DNA of 64,000 nucleotides from Asterochloris sp. CNOR1 (taxonomy: Eukaryota; Chlorophyta; Trebouxiophyceae; Trebouxiales; Trebouxiaceae): the NCBI GenBank assembly GCA_963969365.1, contig OZ017754.1, positions 744,001 through 808,000 on the forward strand. Reading direction: 5' to 3'. Below the pieces are notes generated by a model, which was not told the DNA's origin, did no database searches, and saw nothing but the letters and a program-made list of their open reading frames with translations. Position numbers and translations under genes: made by a program. Shown in pieces: positions 12,001-22,100 of the stretch; positions within the stretch are counted from its first letter, which is position 1; each line of letters starts with the position of its first letter.

Positions 12001-14315
12001 AGGCAGCATAGGGCATGGTGCAGAGGCGACTTCATCTGCAGCTCAAACGAAGTGCCTGGGCTGGTAGCCTTACACATGCCTACAGGTGCTACAGGAGGCA
12101 TGTGCCCCATGGAGGCGAGCCGAGTTGAGGAGGCTGACATCACTGTACAGGCCGCCATGTCTGCAACTATTTGACCAAGCACCGTCGCACAGGGTCAGTG
12201 GCTTGTGAAGTGTTCACTGAGGGATGCAGAAATAGCTTCAGCTGTAGGGCCATCTTTCGAATGCAGTGAGCCACAGCTTGCCTTGATGCCTGTGGTGGCT
12301 CCCACTGTAAATCTCTCCCTCGCGATTGACAGGGACAGTGGGGTTGTGCCTGTTTGCTGCCTGCACACGGCATTTCAGGTCAGCAGCAGCCTGGATGACA
12401 GTTGTTTGCTGCAGGCAACTCTGCACCAAACGTCAAAGGCCCAGAGGATGCTGAGATGGCAAGTAGCAATGCCTGAGCTCTGTCGAGGACTGTCAAGCAG
12501 GATGCAGAAGAGGGAAAGATGTGCAGAGCAGTCAGTAGGCAGTTGGCAAATGTGTTCTGCCAAGAGGTGCGAAATCGACATGCAATCCCCAGCTGCATTG
12601 AGCTTGCCTGCTGAAGGCTGTGGCGTTTGAAGCTCTGATGCTCAGACACCACTTGACAAGCACTTGCGAACCCCGCAGCAAGAGCTCACGTGTTGATGAC
12701 TGTTGCTCTCAGAGTTACGGCGCTCAAATGCTCCATAGCTGTGGGAGCGCACTGGGGACTGAGGCCCATCAACATCCCGCCAGCCCCCATTGCGGCGCGA
12801 TCCCAGATCATACCCCTCTGTCCCCCGGTAGCTGTTGCTATGCTGCAGCCCTGATGCGCAGGGCAGACAGACCCTCAGATTGGGGCAGGGCTGATGCATG
12901 TTGGATGTGAAATGGATGCCTGTGCAGCCCACTGCCAGATCTAGGCGTGACAGCTGCGCATGCAATGCAGGGCTCTGTGTTCTGCAGCGGGCCACCCTGC
13001 AGCTCAGCAGCACAAACCCTGAAGTGCCAACCTGGCAGCCGCCCCTCCCTGCTGCTGCTGTGGGGCTGGTGGCCACCGTCAAAGTCTGGATAGCCCCCTC
13101 CATTTAGGCTGGAGCCGTGGGCCCCTTGGCCGTATGACTGGCTGCCATGGCGCTCCCAGCTGCCTGCACCATGCTCTGGGTGCTGCAGGTGCCCTATAGT
13201 CGGCGTGTTGCCTGGGCTGACTCTGCCATGGGGGTTGTGCGCAGTGCCGCCCCTGCGCACTCCGCCTCGGCCCCTTCAGAGATGCAACACAGGGTTCACT
13301 ATGCATGAAGGCACCCAGGCGGAGCAGAGGGACCCTCCACTCAGAAGGGACCATGGGACATGCATGGCAGCAGGTACTGTCTGCGGGGAGGGAAGCAGGA
13401 CAGGCTGTGCAGAACCCAAAAGAGTGAGCTTCAGACAGGTCAGTGGGGCGTCTTTGCTGACCGGTAGGGGAAGAGTGCGCCCGCTCGCCCGCCTGTGCCC
13501 TGGGGCCCCCTGACGCCAGGCGACCGACTATGGCCGGGAGGGCTGCGGCCAGCGGATTGTGGACGGGAGCCTGGTGGGCTGTCACGGGGCCATTGGCAAC
13601 TCTGCAGGTCAGCACAGCTGTCGAAGGCTGCCCTGGGTCCTCACGCCTCGGGCAGAAGGCCGCCTCTCTTGGAATGGCCTAGGATGCTGAGAGCATGTTG
13701 CAGTGAGACCACATGATAATGAAGTGGAGTGCATGCAGTTGGGACAGCAGGGATGCTGGCTCTGTGTGCGGCACCACGGCATTACTTGCTGGAGAGTCAG
13801 GCTCACCCCAGGGAAGCCCCTGCCTCTGCCTCCGCTGTACGTCCTCGGGCTGCCTGGGACATCTGCAGACACCACAGACGTAACTACAGCCAGAGAGGCT
13901 CTGCTCATGCCACAGTAGGAATTGCTTGCTCAGGGCTGTCTGACCAAGCTGTGGCATGCACCCCCCCGCTCACTTGGCACATGCCATCACAGCGCCGCTC
14001 AACAGCGCTGCATAGCCTGGCCAGGCTGCTGTGTGCAGCAGCTCCCCGCAATGCCCGCTTTATGCAGCAGGCTAACTAGGCTTCACTGTGCAGCTCACAG
14101 TCACTCTGCGCACTATTAGCAGATCAGGCCAGGCTTCCGCAGGCGTGCTGGCCAGGCTGCTGTATGCAGCTCACAGCCACCACTGCCTCCATTTGAAGCT
14201 CACTGTTGTACTGGCGGTGCGGATCATCATCTCCATAGGCCCCTCTTGTGTCCCTCTTTGGCGAGTCATACCGTGGGCGCTTGGCCTCCCGTTCCCGAAG
14301 CTGCTGCCGCTCCAT
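1..14315 (-). CDS. NCoR/SMRT- and PWR-like SANT-domain transcriptional corepressor (multi-exon, 3' end not located)
   Basis: Probable nuclear scaffold of a histone-deacetylase corepressor complex, related to animal NCoR/SMRT and plant POWERDRESS. Seen exons (minus): 14315-14204 (start, MERQQLREREAKRPRYD), 13862-13807, 13601-13462, 13273 to about 13093, 12850-12690, about 11956-10890, 10734-10619, 10318-10226, about 9878-9722, 9363-9232, 8956-8849, 8467-8296, 7810-7752, 7506-7339, 6764-6563, 6342-6090, 5554-5410, 5022-4873, about 4548-4455, 3740-3343, about 3010-2833, 2557-2486, then less certain ones to 462. The N-terminus is RGG/SR-like. KRQRRTGFGQGLGSRK near 11.25 kb resembles the KKQRLGWGEGL motif of plant homologues. 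Helical segments follow, then VFVDNRQKA and the FYWRNI..FEQDK block, then three SANT/Myb-like domains. Reading phases agree across most listed junctions. The intron 12689-11957 may hide an exon. The C-terminal end may lie left of the window. The family is recognised from conserved blocks; the complex partners are inferred. Confidence 0.72.
462..1299 (-). other. SANT domain 3 of the corepressor (two or more exons)
   Basis: The exon 1299-1238 encodes KRSPNFWQEDEKARFLEAYQ, and the exon from about 757 to 462 encodes LVPLQKYGTDWPKVQQAVG followed by TKDLTQTKNYYSNSKTRLKL. This matches the second SANT domain of NCoR/PWR proteins (W..EE...F......YG.DW..I...V.TK...Q.K.YY.N...RL.LD). The joint between the halves is not fixed: the acceptor near 750-757 is ambiguous, and an extra small exon could lie in 1237-758. 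A donor at 461/460 (GTCAGT) ends the domain exon. Confidence 0.7.
3343..3740 (-). repeat. Polyglutamine (CAG/CTG) exon of the corepressor
   Basis: This in-frame exon is proline-, alanine- and glutamine-rich. It ends with a five-Gln run, then two runs of nine Gln separated by VPAP, just before the donor after EMQ. On the plus strand it reads as CTG tracts at about 3352-3376, 3390-3417 and 3450-3465. The exon is phase-consistent with its upstream neighbour (phase 1 in, phase 0 out). The pure CTG/CAG tracts should be length-polymorphic. The plus-strand leucine runs here are the antisense reading and not a gene. Confidence 0.75.
5410..6342 (-). other. SANT/Myb-like domain 2 of the corepressor (two exons)
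   Basis: The exon 6342-6090 ends with SGWTPHEEEKLIEGAKLWP. After a phase-2 intron, 5554-5410 continues ANWDAIAQHINTSKTAADVQ. The joined sequence has the Trp spacing and helix pattern of a Myb/SANT repeat. The first half is preceded by an RGRGRRTGRTG-like basic stretch and an alanine/valine-rich linker. This domain appears additional to the two SANT domains expected in NCoR and PWR proteins. Confidence 0.7.
6413..6466 (-). repeat. Decayed tandem copy of an exon 3' edge (corepressor)
   Basis: ACCATGCC(T/C)CA(G/C)CTGCAGCAG occurs both here and at the true end of the SANT-1 exon (6540-6605). The copy lies in the intron downstream of that exon. It has lost the donor GT: the AC of the plus-strand site is changed. 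It is one of several exon-edge duplicates in this window. Confidence 0.6.
6563..7506 (-). other. SANT domain 1 of the corepressor (two exons)
   Basis: The exon 7506-7339 encodes WGFVEDVRQADQ and then DQRRFGEAFCKFHK. After an intron, 6764-6563 continues EFGKIAAEMGNKSRVQCNHI and YNDYK. Together this is the NCoR-type pattern F..F..FPK.FG.IA..L..K...QC...Y...K. It follows a 'GFVEDP'-like lead-in, as in the plant homologues. Both junctions are phase 0. The 7338-6765 intron contains a decayed copy of the first exon's 3' end. Confidence 0.75.
7164..7236 (-). repeat. Decayed tandem copy of the SANT-1 exon 3' edge and donor
   Basis: Plus-strand ACCTTGTACAATTTGCAGAA here parallels ACCTTGTGAAATTTGCAGAA at 7337-7356, and the likeness continues through the GCATCCAG block. 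The copy would read FGHAFCKLYK against FGEAFCKFHK in the real exon. It carries an in-frame stop further upstream and is offset by 175 b (not a multiple of three), so it is unlikely to be coding. The copied donor (AAG|GTGCGC) is still usable in principle. Confidence 0.72.
7944..8140. repeat. Intronic tandem duplication, about 121-b period
   Basis: Two copies share TGCCAATTGCACGGCAGCTC / TGTCAATTGCACAGCAGCTC and then CTCCTGGAGA / TTCCTGGAGA and CAAATGCTGC / CAGATGCTTT blocks. They begin near 7949 and 8069, inside the corepressor intron 8295-7811. I see no exon counterpart for this pair. Confidence 0.6.
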
Positions 14316-14574
14316 GTAGGACAGGGAGGGCTCCCTCTGCAGTCAGCGGATGTCAATGAGCTGGCACTCCCAGCATAGGGACTGAACTTGGGTTAAACAG
14401 GCCACTCATGGTTGCCATAGAGGAAGGCCACACATGATTGCAACACAGGATCTGCAGAGCTGCTGCAGCAGAGAGAAGGGAATCACCTTGTTGTAAAGTC
14501 CACCGCGCGGCATGTCAACTACTGAGGCTCTATGCTGAATGCCTCATTCCTGGTAAAGCACCTTACATGCCTCA
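14316..14574. promoter_or_regulatory. Divergent promoter region between the corepressor and PFK
   Basis: These 259 b separate the presumed start codons of two oppositely transcribed genes, so both promoters and 5' UTRs must be here or in upstream non-coding exons. I see no TATA box or other element I can name. The corepressor start is not certain: a CTGCAG acceptor just before the ATG (minus strand) could make 14315 part of an internal exon, which would push its promoter rightwards. Confidence 0.4.
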
Positions 14575-17500
14575 ATGGAAGCTGCTGCCCCTGCACTGCC
14601 CTGGGCACAGCAGGCTGCCTCCCAGCTGAAAAGGGAAGAAGGGGAGCACTTATACTTTTCTGTCTTGCCTCTCGACCAAGACATGCAGGCTAAATGCCGA
14701 AACCCCGAATTCTTTTCACGCAAGGGCTTGTTGCATGCAAAAGCTGGCAGGGCATGCCCCAGTCAACGCCAGTCACGATCCGTGAGGATCTGTGCAAAGG
14801 GTACACTGCCATCAAGTGAAGGTGATGGCAGTGCGCCGATGAGCTCCAAGGAAATACGTGAGCAAATCTTCCAGATGCATGTGCTTTCTTCTCCAGATGT
14901 TGGCCCTTGACCTGCATGCGGCTTTGCCCTGATCCAGCCCTTGGCCTGTGCACATGCAGCTGATGAAGACATCCTGATGGTCAGGACACTGCGCGACAAG
15001 CTGCAGGCTCGTGACAGCCGGTTTTTAGACAACTATGCCTCTGGCTTCTTTGTTGGTATGTACATTGTGCATTGGGCCTGTCCTTGTGCTGTTTGCAACC
15101 ACTTTTCCACCTTGCAACCTGGTTCCCCTCCTGCAGGCGACAGGGACCTGCTGAACCTGCGCTCCTCCATCTACGAGGCAGAGGACGCTGCAGGTGTGCT
15201 GCCCCTAACTATGCAGGCCCAGGCCCTTTGAGGTGTGCAGCCGTGAGTGAATGCTGATGAGGGCAGCTGAGGTGATGTTGAGCCCTCCAGGCTCCGCACA
15301 GCCAGTGACACATTCTCTTTGGACAGCATGAGGCTTGGGCCCATTGCAGCCTGTACAGTTCCGGTGCAACGGCAGCAGGGTGACTGCCAGCCCAACAGGC
15401 TGCCCACAGCAGATTCTGTCTGATCATGGCCAGCGGGGAGCGCCTTGCTTCAGTGAATCATGCGCCCCGCCGCACCCTGCTGCAGGTGCTGACTGTGTGA
15501 ATGGCGTGCAAGGCGGCGAAGGGGAGTGTGTCCCCCTGCCGCAGTATGCCATCCGCTCTGGGCCCCGGAAGACGATCTACTGGCAACCTGAGAAGGTAGG
15601 GCATTGCATCACTTCTTTCTCAGAATGAGCCGTGCTGGTGCTCTGCTGCCCCCTCACTTCAGCAGCATGTAGGTGCTCTGCAGAGCAGCTGAGCCCAGCC
15701 CTGACCCTGTGCTCGCAGGTGACTGCAGCCATCGTGACATGCGGCGGCCTCTGCCCTGGGCTGAATGATGTCATTCAGAACATTGTATGGACGCTGGACG
15801 ATTATGGGGTCAAAGAAATTCTGGGGATTCGATATGGCCTCTCCGGCTTCACAGATCGGGAGTGGAGGCCGATACAGCTCAACAGGCAAGCCCCTGTGCA
15901 GTGCGGCCTGCTTGTGCGTCGTCAGGAGCAACCTGAGGCATGTCAGAGCCTGAGCCTGCTGCATGCTGGTGAGGATCCACAGATGGGGGAGTGGAGCCGG
16001 CAAACCTGGTGCTGTGCAGTGTGCTTGTGGGCAGGCATGGGCTGCTGTAGGCTGCATCAACAGAGCCTGCGCCTGTTGCATGCTGGCCAGCGCTTGAAGA
16101 GACGGAGATGCCTGTAAACGGTCTGATGGCCCGCACTTTCAAGCCATCGCATCACCTGAGCTGCCTGCAGCACTGGCCAGCACGGCACCGTGACAGGGTG
16201 TATGCTGGACAGGGGCGCTGCTGAGGCGCAGCCTTGACGACTGCAGGAAGATGGTGGACGGAATTCAGCTCCAAGGTGGGACCATGTTGGGCACCTCACG
16301 AGGAGGTGCAGACATGAAAGAGATCATCAGGAAACTCTCCATCTGGGGCATTTCTCACCTCTACGTCATTGGTGGTAAGTGACGTGGGTGGCCATGGCGG
16401 AAACTTGCTGCACTGTGTTCAGATGCGCTGCAGCCCCGCTCTTCCCAAGTCACTAATGTGCTGCACCTGGCTGACAGCATGGCGCCATCATCAGCTGCGC
16501 TGCTGCAACGGTGGGCAGCAATGTGTCTGCCCTTGCTACACCTAAGGCCACGTCTCCTGGTGTTGCAGGGAATGGTGGCAATGCTGCAGCTCATGCTATA
16601 AACAAGGCTCTAGAGGAAAAGGGTGTGCTCTGCTCAGTTGTGGCCGTGCCCAAGAGCATAGGTGAGGCTGGGCTGCAGAGCTGCTCCGTCTCCGCCCGCA
16701 GTGCCCCTTGATAGTGCACTCACAGCTGACGAGGGTGTCTGTGTACCTGAAAATTGCAGCAGCTACAGCGCTGCCTGACCCCTCTGCCTACTGCCCTGCA
16801 GATAATGATATTCTGGTGAGCTCTCCAAGATCACGCCTCCTTGGCTCCCTGAACCCAGATCCCAGACTGCTGCCATCAAGCTGTCTTTGGACCCTACTGT
16901 TGCAAACCACCCCTCAGCTGCTTCAGAGGCACTGGCGGCTGTCCTGCAGCAGCCCTCCCAGCCCGGCCCTGCCCAGTCACTCAGCAGCCTGTCTGATGTC
17001 GTATGCATCTGCTTTGTCCCAGCCCCACCCCAGCACATTGGGACCCCTGTTGCAGGTCATTGACAAGTGCTTTGGCTTTGAGACAGCGGTGGAGGCAGCC
17101 CAGAGTGCCCTGCTGGCCGCCAAGGTGGAGGCCAGCAGCGCCAAGCAGGGCATTGGACTTGTCAAGTTGATGGGGCGCCACTCAGGCTTCATCGCCATGC
17201 AGTCCTCCATGGCCAGTGGTAAGTCTTTCAGTGAAAAACATGTTAGGCTGTCACCCCTGCTTGGATGCCTGCCTGTGCGCCTGCCTGTGCGCCTGCAGCT
17301 TGTCCTGCCGTCACGAGGCCCCTGCTTGGCGCACTGAGTCAGAGTGTTCAGCTGGACCGCTCTGTTTTCAGCACTGCCACAGGGCTGATGGACTTGCCGA
17401 TTCGCCTCCACTTCCTACCGCAGCACTCCACCTCCTGCATGCTGACAACTGTGCCAGATGTATTCCACTTAGTCTGCAAAGCTGTGTGCTCCTTCCCAGG

Positions 17501-18882
17501 CCTGAGTTGATGCGAGAATGTCGTACTGTCACAGCTGCTGACCTGAGCCTTGGCTGCATTGCAGGACTGGTGGATGTGGTGCTCATACCCGAGGTGGAGT
17601 TCCATCTGGAACCAGTCATGGACTTTGTGGACTTCCTGGTGCGCAAGAATGGGCACTGCGTGATCTGTGTGGCAGAGGGCGCGGGGCAGGGGCTCATGGA
17701 GAGCAGAGCAGATGGGCAGGCCACCGGTGAGCTGGGCGGGGGTTACGATTCTGTGCTGGGCTGGGCTCAAGGGCGCTGGCTGCAAGGCCACGACGTGCAG
17801 AGTCAAGGGTGAGCTATGCTGCTGGCAGCTGTCCTTGCCATGGCTGAAGGGTTGTTGCTGGGGGCGCAGGGCCTGCATGCCGCGGCTTTTGCTGCCAAAT
17901 AGTCTATGAAGGCCTGCCTGCCGCACCTGCATGGGTGAGAGTTGCTAGCCAAGGAGTCCCTGATGCCTTCCACTGTCGTGCATCGACCTGCTGCCATGCC
18001 CCCTGCCCTGCCTTGCAGATGCCAGCGGCAATCCAGTGCTGAAGGACATTGGCGTCTTCATGAGGGATCAGTTGAAAGCAAGGTTCAAGGTGGCTGCCAG
18101 ATGTCCTCACAGCTTTAGTCATGCCACGCGCAGCTTAGGGCAGCCATGCACAGCCTTTGAACAACGCCACAATTCTGAAATCTGATGACACCAGAGTCTT
18201 TCACCCCTACAGGCTGCTGACATCAAGCTCATCGACCCATCTTATTCCATCAGGGCTGTGCAAACCATCACAACTGGTGGGTTCATGATCTCTGCTGCAG
18301 CGTCTCCTGAGACACAAGGTGAATGCATTGATGCACTGACGCATCCTGCCTGCCTGCCTGCAGATCGAGTGCTGTGTAAGGTTCTTGGGCAAGCAGCAGT
18401 CCATGCTGCCTTTGCTGGCTTCACAGACTGTACCGTTGGACAACTGTCCAATCATTATGGTGGGGGGCTTGCCAGTCTGCAGCTGCCTTGATGTTTTGGT
18501 ACTTCAGCTGCTTGGGCCAGCCACCAGCCCAGCGGCAGCGACACTGACACCTATGCTTGGGCGCCATGTTTCAAGTGTGCTGTACTGCCTGCAGGGATTC
18601 TGCCCATCTCCACAATCACGGCGGTGAACTGCGTTCATGCAATGCATTTGTCTGTCTGTGCTTTCTCATGCCTTTGAGTACCCCTGCCTGACTTTGCCTT
18701 GGTCTGCCACATAGGCTGCTCGACGGGTGAATCCATTTGGGCGCTCCTGGAATAGGCTCCTCACCTCGATCAACCAACCATCAGACTTTACTGTGGACTT
18801 CCAACATCCCAGATTGCACGGCCAGCAGACCAGCACAGATAATGATCGTGGTGGCCTTCACTCTGGCACACTGGCCTTCTGA
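14575..18882 (+). CDS. PFK: Plant-type 6-phosphofructokinase, multi-exon
   Basis: Phosphorylates fructose 6-phosphate to fructose 1,6-bisphosphate in glycolysis. Exons: 14575-14857 (start provisional), 14960-15055, 15137-15193, 15486-15595, 15719-15885, 16247-16374, 16569-16661, 16802-16815, 17056-17218, 17565-17726, 18019-18089, 18213-18318, 18364-18459, 18595-18623, 18715-18882 (TGA). All phases agree. Family landmarks: [98 protein letters not shown] and [20 protein letters not shown], in the order found in plant PFKs. The Lys of PKSIDND is the plant-PFK state, and a Gly follows the altered GGDG position. The usual GGDGT reads GGNGG here. The first exon is basic and Ser-rich ([12 protein letters not shown]), resembling a plastid transit peptide, so the enzyme may be plastidic; this is inference. 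Confidence 0.9.
15886..16246 (+). other. GC-AG intron in PFK
   Basis: The exon ending ATACAGCTCAACAG is followed by GCAAGC, not GT. Only this junction keeps the conserved protein ([15 protein letters not shown]), with phase 2 on the left and a CTGCAG acceptor on the right. AG|GCAAG is the accepted consensus for GC donors. The intron also holds a short tandem repeat (CAGAGCCTG.GCCTG.TGCATG at about 15946 and 16063). Confidence 0.75.
16802..16815 (+). other. 14-nt microexon encoding the PFK catalytic motif
   Basis: The exon AT AAT GAT ATT CTG lies between a TGCAG acceptor and GTGAGC. With the last G of the previous exon it completes D-N-D-I-L, the catalytic loop of all phosphofructokinases (PKTIDND; here PKSIDND). 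Both flanking phases fit, so skipping it would remove the active-site aspartates and shift the frame. Confidence 0.85.
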
Positions 18883-19112
18883 TTTTGCAGCACCTCAACT
18901 TTCACAATAGAGGCACGTCATACCCACCTTTTATGTTCTATCAGCATGACCACAGTAGCCCTTCTTAGTGTGAATATCCACACAGACGTGACATCTGCTC
19001 TTCATCTCAAGCAGATGCTTGATTACTGTCAAATATGTGTTCCACCGCTGAGAAGAGTAAACAGACATTGCTCTGAATCTTTTTATAACTGATTGCTCAG
19101 TCTAGACGTTTG
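18883..19112. other. Convergent intergenic region (PFK / dynein 3' ends)
   Basis: These 230 b between two facing stop codons must contain both 3' UTRs. The stretch is more AT-rich than its surroundings. I found no TGTAA green-algal poly(A) signal on either strand, and no ORF or hairpin I would call. Confidence 0.6.
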
Positions 19113-22100
19113 TTAGGCACTGACAAACGTGGCTAGACCCATCAGGAGCCACATGTCTCTGCTGGCTGCATCTGCCAGAGGCAGCTGGATCTCTGCCAGC
19201 AACTTCTCTCTTTGTGTGTTGATGTAAAGAGGCACATTGATGTGCGGGGTGACTGGGTGTGGCAGCTCCCTTGGCAGCCATGCCACGTAGCAGGGTGGCA
19301 GCACGCTGTAGCTGGGACTTTCTCGGGTCACAGGGTTAAGACGCCTGCCATCAAATAGCGCTCCCTGGACCAGCAGCCCACCCATCAGGAGCTGCAGGCG
19401 GCCCTGCAGCAGTACGTAGCACACACAAACGTTGCGACCCAGCGCTTCTGGAGATGCAGTAAATAGCCATGGGTAGTTTGGGCTAGCGTGATTTCCAATT
19501 CACATTGCAGGGAAGCTCTAACCAGCATCACGTGCTGCAACCACACCTACCATGCGCCCTACCTGAAGTGCGCCGGCTTCCCAGGCAGTGATCAACCTGA
19601 GGCTGTCAATGGGCGCCTTCAACTGCTGGGCAGTCTGCTGCTGCAGCGCGTTCAGCAGGGCGCCTGCAGGCACAGGGCAACCATGGCGCGAGAATGACGC
19701 CTGAGATGGAGATAGCTGCCACCCTTACCCTGCAGCAAACCCCAAAGCATCAAGCAGCAGGAAAGCATCATGCGGCAGACAGCCAAGAGTCAAGTAGGCA
19801 GACTTTACATGAGGGAGCTGTCTAGCTGCTTGTAGCGGCGGCACACACTGAATATTCAACTAACATGGCACCTGGATGGAGGGTGGCAGCCAGGCTGAGC
19901 TGTGCAGACCACAGCTGCCCCTCAGCAGCCCGCACTGCCCACTGCTGCAGAGCAATGCAGCGCTGGGCCACCGCGCGGCAGTAGTCCAGCGGAGCTGCCG
20001 GCCCCTCCCACTGCCGCGTCCACTCGCCTGGCACCTGCTCGGTGCACAGGGCAGCCCCCAGCTCCTGCAACATAGTGGCCCCAGCATGCTCGAATGTTGG
20101 CTGTGCATCCCACCCATGCTCAGCTCCAGTCTGTGCGTGCTGCGTGCACAGCTTCTGCTGGGCACAGCAGTTGCCGCCTGACAGGTAACGGGCCAGAACC
20201 AGACCGCGCATGATGACCAGTTGCTGTAGCTTGAGAGGGGCTTATGGTTTCTAAGACCAGTGAAGATGCTCCAGCTCCAGCCTGTGGCCCCCACATGCTG
20301 CTGCCAGTGGGCAGAAAGCAGGCTGCTGCATGGCTGCCTGGGCTGCATGCTATACTGGATGCAGGGGAGCTGCAGATCCCATCTGAATGCAGTCATACAG
20401 CTCACCTGAACAGCAGGCGTCAGCACTGCCGTCCCCGCCAGCGTCTGCCTAAGGCTGGCCAGGCTGCCATGCACAGCTGTTGCCAGCAGCCGGGCAGCAG
20501 CTGCCTCCTGTGCCACAAATGCATCCAGTGGAGCTGCATTGACTGCGCCGGCTGGCTGCTGCTGCTGGGCCTGGTGCAGCATCTGGGGCTGGCTGGCTGC
20601 CAGGGAGTCCCACAGCTTCATCAGGGGTGCCAGCTGGACTGCCCAGGCTGCTCTTGCAAAAGCGCTGGCAGTCCTCTGCAGGGCAGACAGCACCCAGTGT
20701 GGTCACTTTGTGATCTTGGAGACAGGCCTGGGACTTGCAAGGACGCTCTGCGGCAAAGGTGTCCATCAAAGCGCTGCAGTTCCAGTAAACCACAGCGTAA
20801 CAAGTCACGCAGCCATCACCAAGGTGTGCAACCAGGCCAAGCCCCTCAGCGCCAGCATTCCAGGCAGGCTCTGTGCCACAGGCAGCAGTGCACAGCAGAA
20901 GCTGCCCAGCAGGCCGGGGATGGCAGCCTGTGCACCTGCAGCAATGCTCTTGAGGGGCCCTGACCACAAGCAGAGCAGGGTGTGCAGACATGGCAGGACT
21001 CACTGCTGCAGCGCTGATCTGCTTCAGCTGTGCAACCACGCGCGCGCTGGCAGCCTGCTCTGCAGCCTTGTCAATGTTGTCGGGCAGGCCAAACACAGCG
21101 GGGGGGTCGCTGTCCGGCAAGGCGTCAATCAGTGCCAAGTGGTCTGGCAGGTGGGCTGAGGTGGGGGGTATCACTGCACGGGTCCCCATCAAGGGCTGCA
21201 CACGAGTCCCAGGGCCACCGACAGCTGCTGGGCTGAAGAACTGGTGCAGGTAGGCACGCAGCACCTGCAGGAGCAGGTGAAGTAAGAAGCTCAGCTGGGT
21301 GCATATCACACTGCAAGCAGGCAGCACAGGCTGCAGGCAGGAGGCGCGGCAGATAGAGTGGGCAGCAGAGAATTGGTGGACGCAACACCCAGGGCCGCCA
21401 GCAGGCAGCATGGAATGCAGGCAGGACACACAGGATAAGAGGTAGACAGCTCAGGTGGGTGCAGACAGCCACCTGAGCCAGCGGCAGGCAGCACGCACTT
21501 CTCTATGTCAGCCTCTCCTGCAAGCCTTGCAGGTGCCGCTTGCATCGCGCAGCAGTCGCAGAGGTGGCACTCAGCGCCAACGGCGTGGACTGACCTGCTC
21601 CCACCAAGGAAGACTCAATGCTACCACAGGAGGCCAAGCTGAGGTGCCTTGATGCTCACCAGAACATCGTGGCCGTTGTCAATGCGCCCTCCATAGATGG
21701 CATTCTCCAGGAGGCCATGCAGGTACTCCCACTGGGGAGCCCGCCCATTCTGGGTGCCCAGAGAGATGACATCCACACCTGCCCGCTGGTCGCTGAAGCT
21801 GAACTCGTAGAACTTGGACCAGCCCTGCAGGCAGGTAGCACTGAGCAGCAGGCCGGTGGCACTGCGCAGCAGGCAACCTGTGTCCCACTGCAGCGAGGTT
21901 GCACAGACTGCACTCACAGAGCTTGGACGAGCCCTATGGGCAGACAGCCTGAACAATGGCATGGCTGAGGCCATGCACAAGCAACAAGGCCTTTCCGTCT
22001 GCGGTTGTATGATCTGGTTGCTGCTGGTGAATGTGTAACCAGGCGGGACAAGCAGCATGGCTGCAGGCGAAGACCATATGCCCTTGTTATGAACATGCAG

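Noticed and set aside
15241-15300. TGATGA and CTGA words in a PFK intron as a C/D-box snoRNA
   Set aside because: The boxes are too close together, the first lacks the required purine, and no terminal stem is visible.
14575-18882. PPi-dependent phosphofructokinase (PFP)
   Set aside because: The order and wording of conserved blocks ([32 protein letters not shown]) match the plant ATP-PFK group, and the residue after GGN is Gly, not Asp.
20244-20963. Plus-strand open frame of 239 codons
   Set aside because: It lies opposite dynein C-terminal exons and their introns, is Gln/Cys/His-rich without domain structure, and has no splice context.
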